A stretch of DNA of 64,000 bases from Halobacteriovorax marinus (GTDB lineage Bacteria > Bdellovibrionota > Bacteriovoracia > Bacteriovoracales > Bacteriovoracaceae), in NCBI GenBank assembly GCA_002163155.1, contig MAAO01000008.1, positions 248,001 through 312,000 on the forward strand, written 5' to 3'. Every line of letters begins with the position of its first letter. Positions within the stretch are counted from its first letter, which is position 1. Below the pieces are notes generated by a model. It was not told the DNA's origin, made no database searches, and saw nothing but the letters and a program-made list of their open reading frames with translations. Below are positions 48,714-58,270 of this stretch, piece after piece. The translations under genes were made by a program, and so were the position numbers.

Positions 48714-51182
48714 TTAGTAACTTTTATATCTATTTAAATCAAATATTCCTGCTTCTATAGGAGACACTCTCTTGGCCTCATCCACATAGAAATCAAACTC
48801 TTTCCAAAAGTCTTTATTTCTTCTAGAGACACCATACTTCTTAACGAATGCTAAGTAGTCATCCTCAGCTCCCGTTAAGTCTCTAAGATCTTTTAGAAAC
48901 TCTTGAGATGACTCTAATTTAACTTTGAAAAAGAAGTTTGGATAACTTCCAATGAAATTTCTATGAAACTCTAAAGTATCTTTCTCAGGCCAAAAGCTTG
49001 CTTCTTCTTCAAAGAGATAATTTACATTATAGTGCGCCTTATTGTGGACTATTGTGTAGGCCCTAGACTCTCCTTCATTTTCAATTCGAAGAAAACTTAC
49101 ATCCGGCAATTGATTAGCAAACTTTCCTACTTTAGAAGTTACACTTCTAATCTCTTTTTCAAAATCTAAATATGATTCTATTCTAGATATCGTTTTTAAA
49201 AACTTATACCCACAACAATTTAGATCATCTTCTACCCCGGCCGCTGGACCTAGAGAATTAAAGACTTTATTTAAAAACTGTACCTTAGAATTAGTTTTAA
49301 ATACCTTATTATAAGAAATCTCTGACTTAATTTCATTTCCTAAATAGGGGTACTTGTGTTTCATTTTATAGTCAGCTGCGTGACCAAGATACAAAGAAGG
49401 GAGTCTCATCATTAAGAAACGCGCTAAGTAAGAGGGTTTTCCATTTTTGATATTTAAAGACCAACTAGTTCTTATGGCCTCTCGCTCAGACTTTGGTAAG
49501 AAAGATAAGGAGAGATCTTGGGCATTAATTCTAGAAGTCTCCATATACATCCTACTTTTTAAATGATGAGGAATTGCTCCATATACATTGTAGCCAACAA
49601 CAAGATTATAGAAAATATCTTCAAATATTGGATAATCAACAACCCAAAGAGTTTTTGGTATTCCACCACGTCTTCCTCTTACAACTGAAGCACTATTGTG
49701 GTGTCTATAGATGGTTAAGAAGGCATTTGTATTTTCTTTATTTCCCTTCCAAATACTATTAATTCCTAGTGGTGCACTATTTGCGTAGAGTTTATTGCGA
49801 GCTTCTCTATAGATTTTATGAGAGGTATTGAATTTTGAAAATGTTCTCCACTTACTTCCTTCAGAAGCTGGAGGGCTCATATACTTAGCGTACTCATTTA
49901 AAAAATCTTCATTATTTATAGTTGGATCATGATCAGGATCAATAAAGAAATTCCAAAAATGATCATCAATAACATTCACCGCAACTTGACCCTTACAAAC
50001 AGGTCCTCTTATAAAAGACATGAAAAAGAACTGTGCTTCATTTAAGAGAAACTTGTAGCGAGATTTCGCTGGAATCTGTGAGAATGTTAAAAAAGGATTG
50101 GGAGAAGTTACTTTATTATAATCGGGAAGAACTACAATCTCATTTTTCCATTTAGCTTTGTAGAATAATTCATTAAAGAGTTCTATTTTTTTATCACTAA
50201 ACTCGTAGGTAATATGTGTTTTATGTACAATAGTTTCTTCAATTTTTACAAAGCGGTAATAGAAAGAAGCTACGCCAGGATCTCCGTAGGGTCTCACTGT
50301 GGCAATTTCATCAACTTTACCAATTGCTGTTTTTGAGCGAACGAGTCTAAAGAAACTTGTGGGTTCTGATTTAAAGTAAATATGAGCTAGAAATAAATGT
50401 TCATAGAGGTATCTTGAAGAAAGTTTTTCTTTATTAGATCTTCCATTAAAGAGAGTTTCAAACTTTTCTATTTCATTAATAAAATTATCAGAAAGAAGAG
50501 CTTCCTTTTTGTCTTTTAGAGTTGTTTGTCCATATGGTCCAATCGCCCCATCTTTAATCCAATCTGATAAGTTTACATAATCTTCACGCTCTAGTTTTGG
50601 TAACCCATATGGCATCTTCGCCCATGGCCTCCTTTTTAAATGATGATCAATTCTACTTACTTTAATTTTTCTATTTCTATTATGTCTTAACTTTATTGAA
50701 GAGCATCGATTTCCATCTTCAGCTTCATAGACAATACTTGTATCTGTTGAATAGATATCATCTTTATAAGTTTTTAAAACTTTATGCAAAACAGAGTCAG
50801 TTGAAACCTCATCTTTCCTATTGTGAATAACAGAGAAGAAGTCTTTCTCTCTCCAGCCTTCTATAGTGTTTTCGTCTACAAAGAGTCGCGTCGGTTCTGT
50901 AGCACTCATTCTTGAAACGTCATAAACTTCAGTTTCATTCGCCCCTCTAATCAGTCCATCATAGGACGAAAGTTTAAGCTGACAGGGGGAATTATAACAA
51001 GAATGGCAGGCCACACATCTTTTATTAAAAATTGGTTGAATAGTTGATAAGTAATGATCTTCACTAACCGAGGCCGTAGTTCTAGTTACGCTTGTAGAAT
51101 TGTATTCATAGACTACAAAGAATGAAAAAATAAATATACTAAAAGTAATAAGAGAAACTGCAATAGTCGAATTATTTTTCAA
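48714..51182 (-). CDS. cti: Fatty acid cis/trans isomerase-like protein (Cti)
   Basis: TIQPIFNKRCVACHSCYNSPCQLKLSSYDGLIRGA heme-type CVACH; very similar in layout to 55846-58122. Confidence 0.85.
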   Translation of the reverse strand: MKNNSTIAVSLITFSIFIFSFFVVYEYNSTSVTRTTASVSEDHYLSTIQPIFNKRCVACHSCYNSPCQLKLSSYDGLIRGANETEVYDVSRMSATEPTRLFVDENTIEGWREKDFFSVIHNRKDEVSTDSVLHKVLKTYKDDIYSTDTSIVYEAEDGNRCSSIKLRHNRNRKIKVSRIDHHLKRRPWAKMPYGLPKLEREDYVNLSDWIKDGAIGPYGQTTLKDKKEALLSDNFINEIEKFETLFNGRSNKEKLSSRYLYEHLFLAHIYFKSEPTSFFRLVRSKTAIGKVDEIATVRPYGDPGVASFYYRFVKIEETIVHKTHITYEFSDKKIELFNELFYKAKWKNEIVVLPDYNKVTSPNPFLTFSQIPAKSRYKFLLNEAQFFFMSFIRGPVCKGQVAVNVIDDHFWNFFIDPDHDPTINNEDFLNEYAKYMSPPASEGSKWRTFSKFNTSHKIYREARNKLYANSAPLGINSIWKGNKENTNAFLTIYRHHNSASVVRGRRGGIPKTLWVVDYPIFEDIFYNLVVGYNVYGAIPHHLKSRMYMETSRINAQDLSLSFLPKSEREAIRTSWSLNIKNGKPSYLARFLMMRLPSLYLGHAADYKMKHKYPYLGNEIKSEISYNKVFKTNSKVQFLNKVFNSLGPAAGVEDDLNCCGYKFLKTISRIESYLDFEKEIRSVTSKVGKFANQLPDVSFLRIENEGESRAYTIVHNKAHYNVNYLFEEEASFWPEKDTLEFHRNFIGSYPNFFFKVKLESSQEFLKDLRDLTGAEDDYLAFVKKYGVSRRNKDFWKEFDFYVDEAKRVSPIEAGIFDLNRYKSY

Positions 51183-51340
51183 GAAAATATCCTCATGATA
51201 GTGGCCAAACTAGATTTCTGCTCTTAGTCATTTTATCATAAAAAGAAATTCTATACGAAAGTTATTTAGTCGGAAGTTTTTTCATAAAAACATAGATACT
51301 CAAGTATTGATTTAAAAGTGAGACAAAGTAAAATTCAAAT

Positions 51341-52312
51341 TCAATCTCTACAGGTTTCGTAATTACTCGGAGTACAAAGAGTTAAGCCTGTATAATTATT
51401 AGTTCGTACCTCTCGACCAAGATTTATATCTAATAAAATGTCTAGAACCCAAGCTCCCATGTCTCTTGGGCGTTGACCAACATTACCTGCTGAATATCCT
51501 TTCTCGAGCAGAGTGATTTGAGAATCTATTGTATCAATAGCAAAAACAGAGACATTTGATTTTCTATTCTTCCTAAAGAATTGATCAACTGAATTCATAT
51601 AGACGTTGGCATTCTCCTGGGGCCAAGATCCCATGACTACTATTGTAGGAACAAGGCCATCACTTGTTTTAAAATTAAGAGATCTTATCAAGTGATTGAG
51701 AGTTATCTGAAAATTTTCGATACTATAAATGGGACAGTCTAAATTCATTCTGTAATATTGATTTCCTTGTTTCGACATATATTCTAAGAATCCTTTAATT
51801 CTTAGATTTAGATTATCAGAATAACGATAGCCACTGATAAGGCAAAACTCTCTAGGCTCAGGAGAGCTTTTGATCATAAGTTCAGCAAGCTTATAACCTA
51901 GGTCATAATTATTTGTCCCTATATAAGCTTTTCGAATTTTTGGATTGAACGAAAGAACTTCTTTAGTTAAGTCAGAATCAAATGTCACGACAGGAATGTT
52001 TGAAGGAATAAAGGATTCAATAGTTTTTCGAGTAGAATCTGAATTGATAACAGAAATGGCTATACCATTAACTCCCATTTTTACGAGTCTTTTGATTTCT
52101 CTTTCTTGAATTTTTGGTCTTGCTGCTCGAACTTCAACAAATATACATTCAACATTCTCAAGCTCCCTGGCCCTCTTTAAACACCCTTCTTTAACGAGTT
52201 GAAAGAAAGGAAGGTTTGTATCTTTTGCAACCACACCAAAGCGATAGATTTTCTCTTGAGTATAAATTGAAGAATTCAAGAAAAAGAGAGCAATAAGAAT
52301 TAGCTTATTCAT
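51341..52312 (-). CDS. Periplasmic sugar-binding-like protein (Peripla_BP_4/RbsB-like)
   Basis: RFGVVAKDTNLPFFQLVKEGCLKRAREL, MGVNGIAISVINSDSTRKTIESFIPSNIPVVTFDSDL, GTNNYDLGYKLAELM. Confidence 0.88.
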   Translation of the reverse strand: MNKLILIALFFLNSSIYTQEKIYRFGVVAKDTNLPFFQLVKEGCLKRARELENVECIFVEVRAARPKIQEREIKRLVKMGVNGIAISVINSDSTRKTIESFIPSNIPVVTFDSDLTKEVLSFNPKIRKAYIGTNNYDLGYKLAELMIKSSPEPREFCLISGYRYSDNLNLRIKGFLEYMSKQGNQYYRMNLDCPIYSIENFQITLNHLIRSLNFKTSDGLVPTIVVMGSWPQENANVYMNSVDQFFRKNRKSNVSVFAIDTIDSQITLLEKGYSAGNVGQRPRDMGAWVLDILLDINLGREVRTNNYTGLTLCTPSNYETCRD

Positions 52313-52443
52313 TCTGAAATTCTAGATTAAAAGTATTGATAAATTATGAAAAGGTTAGAAAATTAAGATAGAGGTAAGACCACTAACCAAAATTCTCCAT
52401 TTAAACTTAAATCAAGGACTATATGTATTTTAAATGCCACCAG

Positions 52444-52770
52444 TTAGTATAAAACTGAAACTTTGTTAATACTTAAACACTCACTCTGCTGAATGCCTTG
52501 AAGACTTTCACGGGAAATCGAAAGAAAAAGAGTATATTCATTTAACGGACGAAAATGAGTATTCCAATATTGAGCTTCAATTTCTTCATCATTGAAGTGT
52601 ATTAAAACAACTCTAGGCTTCTTAAGGTTATTCAACCGAATACCCAAACCTGTTATATGGCATCCACTTACTTGATGAAATCTTGGACTTACCAAATGCT
52701 CAGAAGCAAAACTTGTTGAAATTGAAAAAATTGCAAGTAAGATTACTGCTATAGTCATCTTTGGAATCAT
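52444..52770 (-). CDS. Small secreted protein, unknown
   Basis: Signal peptide MTIAVILLAIFSISTSFAS. Confidence 0.5.
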   Translation of the reverse strand: MIPKMTIAVILLAIFSISTSFASEHLVSPRFHQVSGCHITGLGIRLNNLKKPRVVLIHFNDEEIEAQYWNTHFRPLNEYTLFLSISRESLQGIQQSECLSINKVSVLY

Positions 52771-52905
52771 TTTTACCTCGGGACCATTTTGACAAAAATT
52801 AGCACATTAATTCTATTTAGACAATTTTCGTAATTAGTGATCTTCAATAAATTTAATAAAAGCTCAATATCATCATGTAGATAATAATTACGATATAGTT
52901 CATAC

Positions 52906-53370
52906 ATGCCAAAATACTGTATCTTAATCATCCTTTCCTTTTTTCTCACTAGTTGTGCGACATCTAAGAAGGCCTCTCCTAAACAACTCTCAGAGACCTT
53001 AAACTTCACACCAAGACCAGGCTACGCCTCTGTAAATGTTTACAGACCTTCGCGCTATACAGGATCTGCTGCAAATACTGAAATTATAATAAATGGTAAA
53101 CTACTTTCGTAGTTTAGAAGTCGTTTTACAAAAATAGATTTTAAAGATGGAAAACATAAAATACATATTGAACCTCAACAACTGGGACAAGATGAAATAT
53201 TCACTATCGCAAATAACTTTGAAGGAGATCTTCTCTTCGACATGATTGATGTTCAATTTGGTACCTAATATAATTAAGTAAATTACATTGAAGCTAGAGA
53301 TGATATTAGAGACATGACAATGTATATTGGAAATTATCCCACAGTAACAACTTTTCATGTAAGTGTATAA
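52906..53370 (+). pseudogene. DUF2846-like lipoprotein gene with three in-frame stops
   Basis: MPKYCILIILSFFLTSCATS...GYASVNVYRPSRYTGSAANTEIIINGKLLS*FRSRFTKIDFKDGKHKIHIEPQQLGQDEIFTIANNFEGDLLFDMIDVQFGT*YN*VNYIEARDDIRDMTMYIGNYPTVTTFHVSV*; stops at 53110, 53266, 53275. Confidence 0.65.
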
Positions 53371-53399
53371 AGTAAAATTCTTACTAAGAAATGAAAAGT

Positions 53400-54122
53400 T
53401 TATTCAAAAAGTAAATATCTATTTTCTTTAAAATTTAAAAACTCGTCATTCATTTTTGAATCAAGCTGAGTTTTAATCATTCTTCCGATTATAAATGAAT
53501 TTGCAGTAGAGGCCTTAACTAATAAGACCGCATATGAAATGATTAGAGTTTCACCATTTTGTAGCGGATAAAAGAATAAGGTTACATTCCCCTCTTTGAA
53601 AACATTAGAGAAGTAATGAAAGTTTTGAAACAATGTTAAGTTGGCATTTTTTACAATATTTAATTTTTTAACTACTGATAATTTTTGTTGGTTTTTAATA
53701 GATATAAAATCGTCTCCCTCTAAAGCTCCAAATAAGCTTTGAAAAAATTTAAACTTTATTTTCATACCAAGAGCAAGAGGTTTAGAACCAATAAATTCAT
53801 CATCTTCACGAGTTAAAGTTGTCAGTTTTAAAATTTTTTTAAAAATAGCTGGGTCTTTTAATTTGGAGTGTGAGATTTTTGAAATATCTCGATCTACCTT
53901 GAAGGCAAATTTGTGAAAAGCAATACGATCTTTTTTACTAGCTAATGGAAACAATTCTTTAAGTTCGAACGGTGCCTTAGAGAATTTATAATATTTAAAA
54001 GCTCTCTTGCCGGAACTAGTTATTTTACTCTTATCTACAATAAAGTCTTCTGCTTTTAATGAAGCAGCTTCGAGATTGAAAAAGTTGAAGCTTATAAATA
54101 GAACTAGTAACAGATTTTTCAT
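53400..54122 (-). CDS. Secreted protein, unknown
   Basis: Signal peptide MKNLLLVLFISFNFFNLEAAS. Confidence 0.55.
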   Translation of the reverse strand: MKNLLLVLFISFNFFNLEAASLKAEDFIVDKSKITSSGKRAFKYYKFSKAPFELKELFPLASKKDRIAFHKFAFKVDRDISKISHSKLKDPAIFKKILKLTTLTREDDEFIGSKPLALGMKIKFKFFQSLFGALEGDDFISIKNQQKLSVVKKLNIVKNANLTLFQNFHYFSNVFKEGNVTLFFYPLQNGETLIISYAVLLVKASTANSFIIGRMIKTQLDSKMNDEFLNFKENRYLLFE

Positions 54123-54447
54123 AAATACCTTAAAATATTAGTAAAATATCTTATAAAGTACCAAATACGATATAACTATCTCTGTTGAAATTAATACAAG
54201 GAATATTCAGGATTGTTAATTTTTTAACTTTCAATTTGAGTACTCAAAGAATTTGAAGAATGACTATCTAATGATCAAATTGTAACTTCTTCACGCTCCA
54301 AGTCATTAATCAATGCTAATCCCGTTGACACAAAGTCCGCATTTTTGGCAACGGATATCCTTCCCTTTCGTGTTGATTTTGTTTACTGTGACTGTGAACT
54401 CAAAAATAATGAGACACATAACATAACCTTTGTTCCAGGAGAGCGAA

Positions 54448-54978
54448 ATGAAGAAAACACTAATGATGATCATAGCAACAACTTTATTTTCAACTGCAAC
54501 GAACGCTGACCTTGGTAATCTCTCTGGTCGTATTGCAAACCAGGCCAATACTTTAGAGAGAACAACGAATGATTTCGTAGATGGACTATCAAGAAGAAGG
54601 GCCGTCAGACAAGAGCTCAACGAACTTAAGAGACTTGTAGAAAAGATGGACAACCGTCTAAGAAACTATAGGAGAACTCCTGTTGGAAACATCACTGGCT
54701 CTTGTACACTAGACGTTGGTGGAAACTTATTTGATCCTAAGTCAAAAATCGAATGTACTGTTTATGGACAAGGTGCAGTTGGTTATGAAGTACGTGTTAA
54801 GAGCACTTACAGAAATTCAATTAAGTGGCAAGGAGAGCTAGTTAGACGTGAAGCTCGTCAAACATTTTTAACATCTAAGCAAAAAGTTGGTGGCCACAGT
54901 TCACGTTACGAGATCTTTGTTATCCATAACAATGGTCAAAAAATTCTTATCGACACTCTAGGTAACAGAAACCAATAA
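54448..54978 (+). CDS. Small secreted protein with coiled-coil-like region
   Basis: Start at MKKTLMMIIATTLFSTATNA (54448); AGGAGAGCGA upstream. Confidence 0.6.
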   Translation: MKKTLMMIIATTLFSTATNADLGNLSGRIANQANTLERTTNDFVDGLSRRRAVRQELNELKRLVEKMDNRLRNYRRTPVGNITGSCTLDVGGNLFDPKSKIECTVYGQGAVGYEVRVKSTYRNSIKWQGELVRREARQTFLTSKQKVGGHSSRYEIFVIHNNGQKILIDTLGNRNQ

Positions 54979-54992
54979 GTTACTTTCTATAG

Positions 54993-55015
54993 CTCGGTCC
55001 GTACAATGGACCGAG
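54993..55015 (+). terminator. Hairpin CTCGGTCC-GTACAAT-GGACCGAG
   Basis: 8-bp perfect GC-rich stem after the 54978 stop; no T-run. Confidence 0.6.
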
Positions 55016-55220
55016 ATCTTGCTACTGAATACTGTCTAAAAGATTAACTAAAATCGATAAATAGTTATAACTACGTACAGTAACCGCGTAACTCTGACTC
55101 CTTAGTAAAGATTACAAATTCAGTTAATTCCAAGGCTTACGCCGTAAATAAAAATTGACTAACCCCTTTCTTACATTCATTATGTTTCAAAAATAAAATC
55201 AATTAATTTTTGGAGAGAGC

Positions 55221-55667
55221 ATGAAACTAATCAGCAGTTTAGTAATTTTACTTACTATTACAATGTCATTTGAAGCACAAGCATGGGACGAGTTTGAAGC
55301 AAGTGGAGTTGATGTATCAACTTGGCTATATGATAACTCTAGTGAAATCAGTGAGTGGTCTGAATTTACTAAATTACAACACTCAAGAGGTGGAGCTTTA
55401 ATCATTAAAGAAAAGACACTTAAGAGCCACAAAACAATCGTTGCTGTTACTCAGAAAGTCGTGAATACAACTAATATTCCATACTGTCTTTTTGCAGATC
55501 TAAAAGATAAGAAGAATGCAATCAATACATTTGTAAATGGTGGCGAAACTCTTATTATGCCAGGTGAAGAGAAGTTCATCGGTGGTTACAGAATTAAGAA
55601 GCTTGGTAGGAACTGGAAAGTTCGTTGGTCATTCAAAGGAAGAACTAACCTTAGCCGTTGTAACTAA
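55221..55667 (+). CDS. Small secreted protein, unknown
   Basis: Signal peptide MKLISSLVILLTITMSFEAQA; GGAGAG upstream. Confidence 0.6.
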   Translation: MKLISSLVILLTITMSFEAQAWDEFEASGVDVSTWLYDNSSEISEWSEFTKLQHSRGGALIIKEKTLKSHKTIVAVTQKVVNTTNIPYCLFADLKDKKNAINTFVNGGETLIMPGEEKFIGGYRIKKLGRNWKVRWSFKGRTNLSRCN

Positions 55668-55703
55668 TTCGCAAAATACACATCAAAACCATTCATAAAT
55701 ACT

Positions 55704-55728
55704 AGGCCTCACTTTGAGGCCTTTTTTT
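55704..55728 (+). terminator. Rho-independent terminator AGGCCTCACTTTGAGGCCTTTTTTT
   Basis: 8-bp stem plus T-run. Confidence 0.92.
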
Positions 55729-55845
55729 ATTTCAAATCTCAATATCTAGACTACCTAAATTTTCTACACACTCAATAAAAATGTATTGATCGAAAATCAA
55801 AGCTGTGGCATTAAAGGCCATTAAAAATTTTAGGAGTTTACTCAA

Positions 55846-58122
55846 ATGAAAATCGGATCAATTATTCTATTCTATATGACTTTTATGGCTAATATTCTTG
55901 CCTCTAATTACTATCAAACGACTGTTAAGCCGATTTTTGATAATAGATGCATTGCATGTCATGCCTGTAATGAATCCCCTTGTCAGCTTAAACTGACATC
56001 CTATGAAGGTGTGATGAGAGGGGCCCATCCTAGTAGTGTATACGAATCTAGAATTTTCAAACCCCTTGAACTCCATAGACTGGGAAAAGATGCTAAGACA
56101 ATCGCTGAGTGGCGTAAGAAGGGATTTTGGTCAGTCATTGAAAACTCTGAAGAAGCAAGTTCAGGAGAAGCAGTTGATAATTCTCTATTAAGTAACTTTA
56201 TAATGCTAGGGCAAAAGAATAACTCGAAAACAGGCTTTAGTGTTCCAACAAGAAGAGAGTCAGAAACTTGTGTTGATAAAAAAGTAGATTTTAACAAACA
56301 TATTACAGAGAATAAGCTTGGAAGCTATGGAATGCCTTTTGGATTTCCAGCTCTTTCAAATAAAGAAATTAAGAATATTCAAACATGGATAGCTCTTGGA
56401 GCAAAGAATGACCATGTGAACACAATTGATCTTTCAAACTTAAAGAGAATTAAGCAATTTGAAGATTTTCTAAATGGACAGGACCTAAAATCAAAGTGGA
56501 CTGCCAAGTATATCTATGAACACTTATATCTCGCCCACTTTTCATTTCCAGATAGTAAAAAGCAAGATGAGTTCTTTGAATTAATTAGATCAAAGACTCC
56601 AGCTCCTTTAAAAATTGATGAAGCTATAACAAATAGACCATATGAAGATCCAAAAGTTAAAATTTATTACCGCTTAAGAAAAATTACGAGCACAATTGTT
56701 TTAAAAACTCACCTAGTGCTCAACCTCTCAGATGCTTATCTAGTAAGATTAAAGAAACAATTCTTAGAAGCAGAGTGGAATAAAGAGAGAATGGTTGAAG
56801 TTAATTACAAGACGGGGAATCCTTTTATAAACTTTACTCCAATACCAGCTGTTATCAGATATCAATTTCTACTTGATAACGCTAAATTAATGATTGATTT
56901 CTTTACGAGAGGTCCTGTCTGTAATGGTGGTATGGCGACATATGCAGTGAGAGACCATTTTTGGGCGATATTCTTAGACCCTAAGGCAGACCCTAGTGTA
57001 CAAGACGAAAAATACTTCGATGAAGCTTCTAAGTATCTAATTATGCCACATGACAGAGGTGATGAAGATAACTTCCTACGTTTTAGAAGAAAACTTAAAA
57101 AGTTTGAAAAACTTCACGCCAAAAAAATAAGTGAATTTCATGAGACAGGATTAAGCGCAACAGACATCTGGGACGGAGAAAAGACCAACCCTAGTGCAAT
57201 TCTTACTATTTTTAGACATGGAAAAAGTACTTCCGTTCACTACGGAAGGCATGGATCTATGCCTAATACAAAGTGGGTAGTTGACTACCCAATTTTTGAA
57301 AGAATTTATTACTTACTAGTTGCTGGATTTGATGTTTATGGAACGACTAGACATAAGCTGGATACTAGAAGATATATGGAACAATTAAGAAGAGAAAGTG
57401 AAGACCTTTACCTTGCTTTTCTTCCTAAGGACAAGAGAATAGAAGTTAGAAAACGTTGGTATACTAAAAGACCTGGGCAAGGGATTGTTATTTCAAACTC
57501 TATGAGAAAAACATATTATCTTGAAAAGATAAACTCTGAAAACAGTTACAAAGGTACAGAAAGAACTGATGATGAATTCATTAACCGAGTGACAAAGAAT
57601 ATTTTCACAAAGAAAGTGACTGGAAAAATAGACTCTCTAAATGTAGAACCAGATACTTTAGCCGCAGGTGATGAATTAACAAATATTCTTAGGTTGATAA
57701 CTAAGAAAGCAACTCCATTTGCAAAATTCTTCAAAGATACTAATTATTTAGAAATAAGGATGCCTAATCAGAAAAATAAATACTTTGGAATACTTGCAAA
57801 TAAATTTCACTCGCGCATGAATATAATGCTTAATGAAGCTGCGACAAGATACCCTGAGAAAGATTATTTAAGTCTACATAAGACACTAAGATTTAGTCAT
57901 ATTAATCAAATCTTCTCAATCTCTTTTGAACAACTGGGAATGTTTGTTAAAGATATACAAAAAATTACGACAGAAGAAGGCTACAACTCTCTTGTAATGA
58001 AATATGGTGTTGTGAGAAACCAGATGGATTTCTGGTCTTTCTACGATCGTATAGTCGCCCATTATAAAAAGCTTTCCCCTATTGAATCTGGCGTCCTAGA
58101 TTTAAATAGATATGTTGATTAA
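55846..58122 (+). CDS. cti: Fatty acid cis/trans isomerase-like protein (Cti), second paralog
   Basis: KPIFDNRCIACHACNESPCQLKLTSYEGVMRGAHPSSVYESRIFKP; FTRGPVCNGGMATYAVRDHFWAIFLDPKADPS. Confidence 0.87.
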   Translation: MKIGSIILFYMTFMANILASNYYQTTVKPIFDNRCIACHACNESPCQLKLTSYEGVMRGAHPSSVYESRIFKPLELHRLGKDAKTIAEWRKKGFWSVIENSEEASSGEAVDNSLLSNFIMLGQKNNSKTGFSVPTRRESETCVDKKVDFNKHITENKLGSYGMPFGFPALSNKEIKNIQTWIALGAKNDHVNTIDLSNLKRIKQFEDFLNGQDLKSKWTAKYIYEHLYLAHFSFPDSKKQDEFFELIRSKTPAPLKIDEAITNRPYEDPKVKIYYRLRKITSTIVLKTHLVLNLSDAYLVRLKKQFLEAEWNKERMVEVNYKTGNPFINFTPIPAVIRYQFLLDNAKLMIDFFTRGPVCNGGMATYAVRDHFWAIFLDPKADPSVQDEKYFDEASKYLIMPHDRGDEDNFLRFRRKLKKFEKLHAKKISEFHETGLSATDIWDGEKTNPSAILTIFRHGKSTSVHYGRHGSMPNTKWVVDYPIFERIYYLLVAGFDVYGTTRHKLDTRRYMEQLRRESEDLYLAFLPKDKRIEVRKRWYTKRPGQGIVISNSMRKTYYLEKINSENSYKGTERTDDEFINRVTKNIFTKKVTGKIDSLNVEPDTLAAGDELTNILRLITKKATPFAKFFKDTNYLEIRMPNQKNKYFGILANKFHSRMNIMLNEAATRYPEKDYLSLHKTLRFSHINQIFSISFEQLGMFVKDIQKITTEEGYNSLVMKYGVVRNQMDFWSFYDRIVAHYKKLSPIESGVLDLNRYVD

Positions 58123-58270
58123 AATATAACAAAATGGTTGAAGTTGAACTACTAGCTTTGAATCGACCATTGCAGTCTTAGCTTGCCATTCCCCTAAGTG
58201 TTGAGTTTCCTCTTAGACTCCAGTAATATAGTATTAATTGTCAGTACTATATTCACTGCTGGAGAATGAG

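Noticed and set aside
53101-53358. 85-aa minus ORF opposite the lipoprotein pseudogene
   Set aside because: The plus-strand frame carries a coherent lipoprotein reading; the minus ORF has no family features.
48714-58122. Inverted cti paralogs as ends of a composite mobile element
   Set aside because: The copies are clearly diverged at protein level and there is no transposase, terminal repeat or target duplication.
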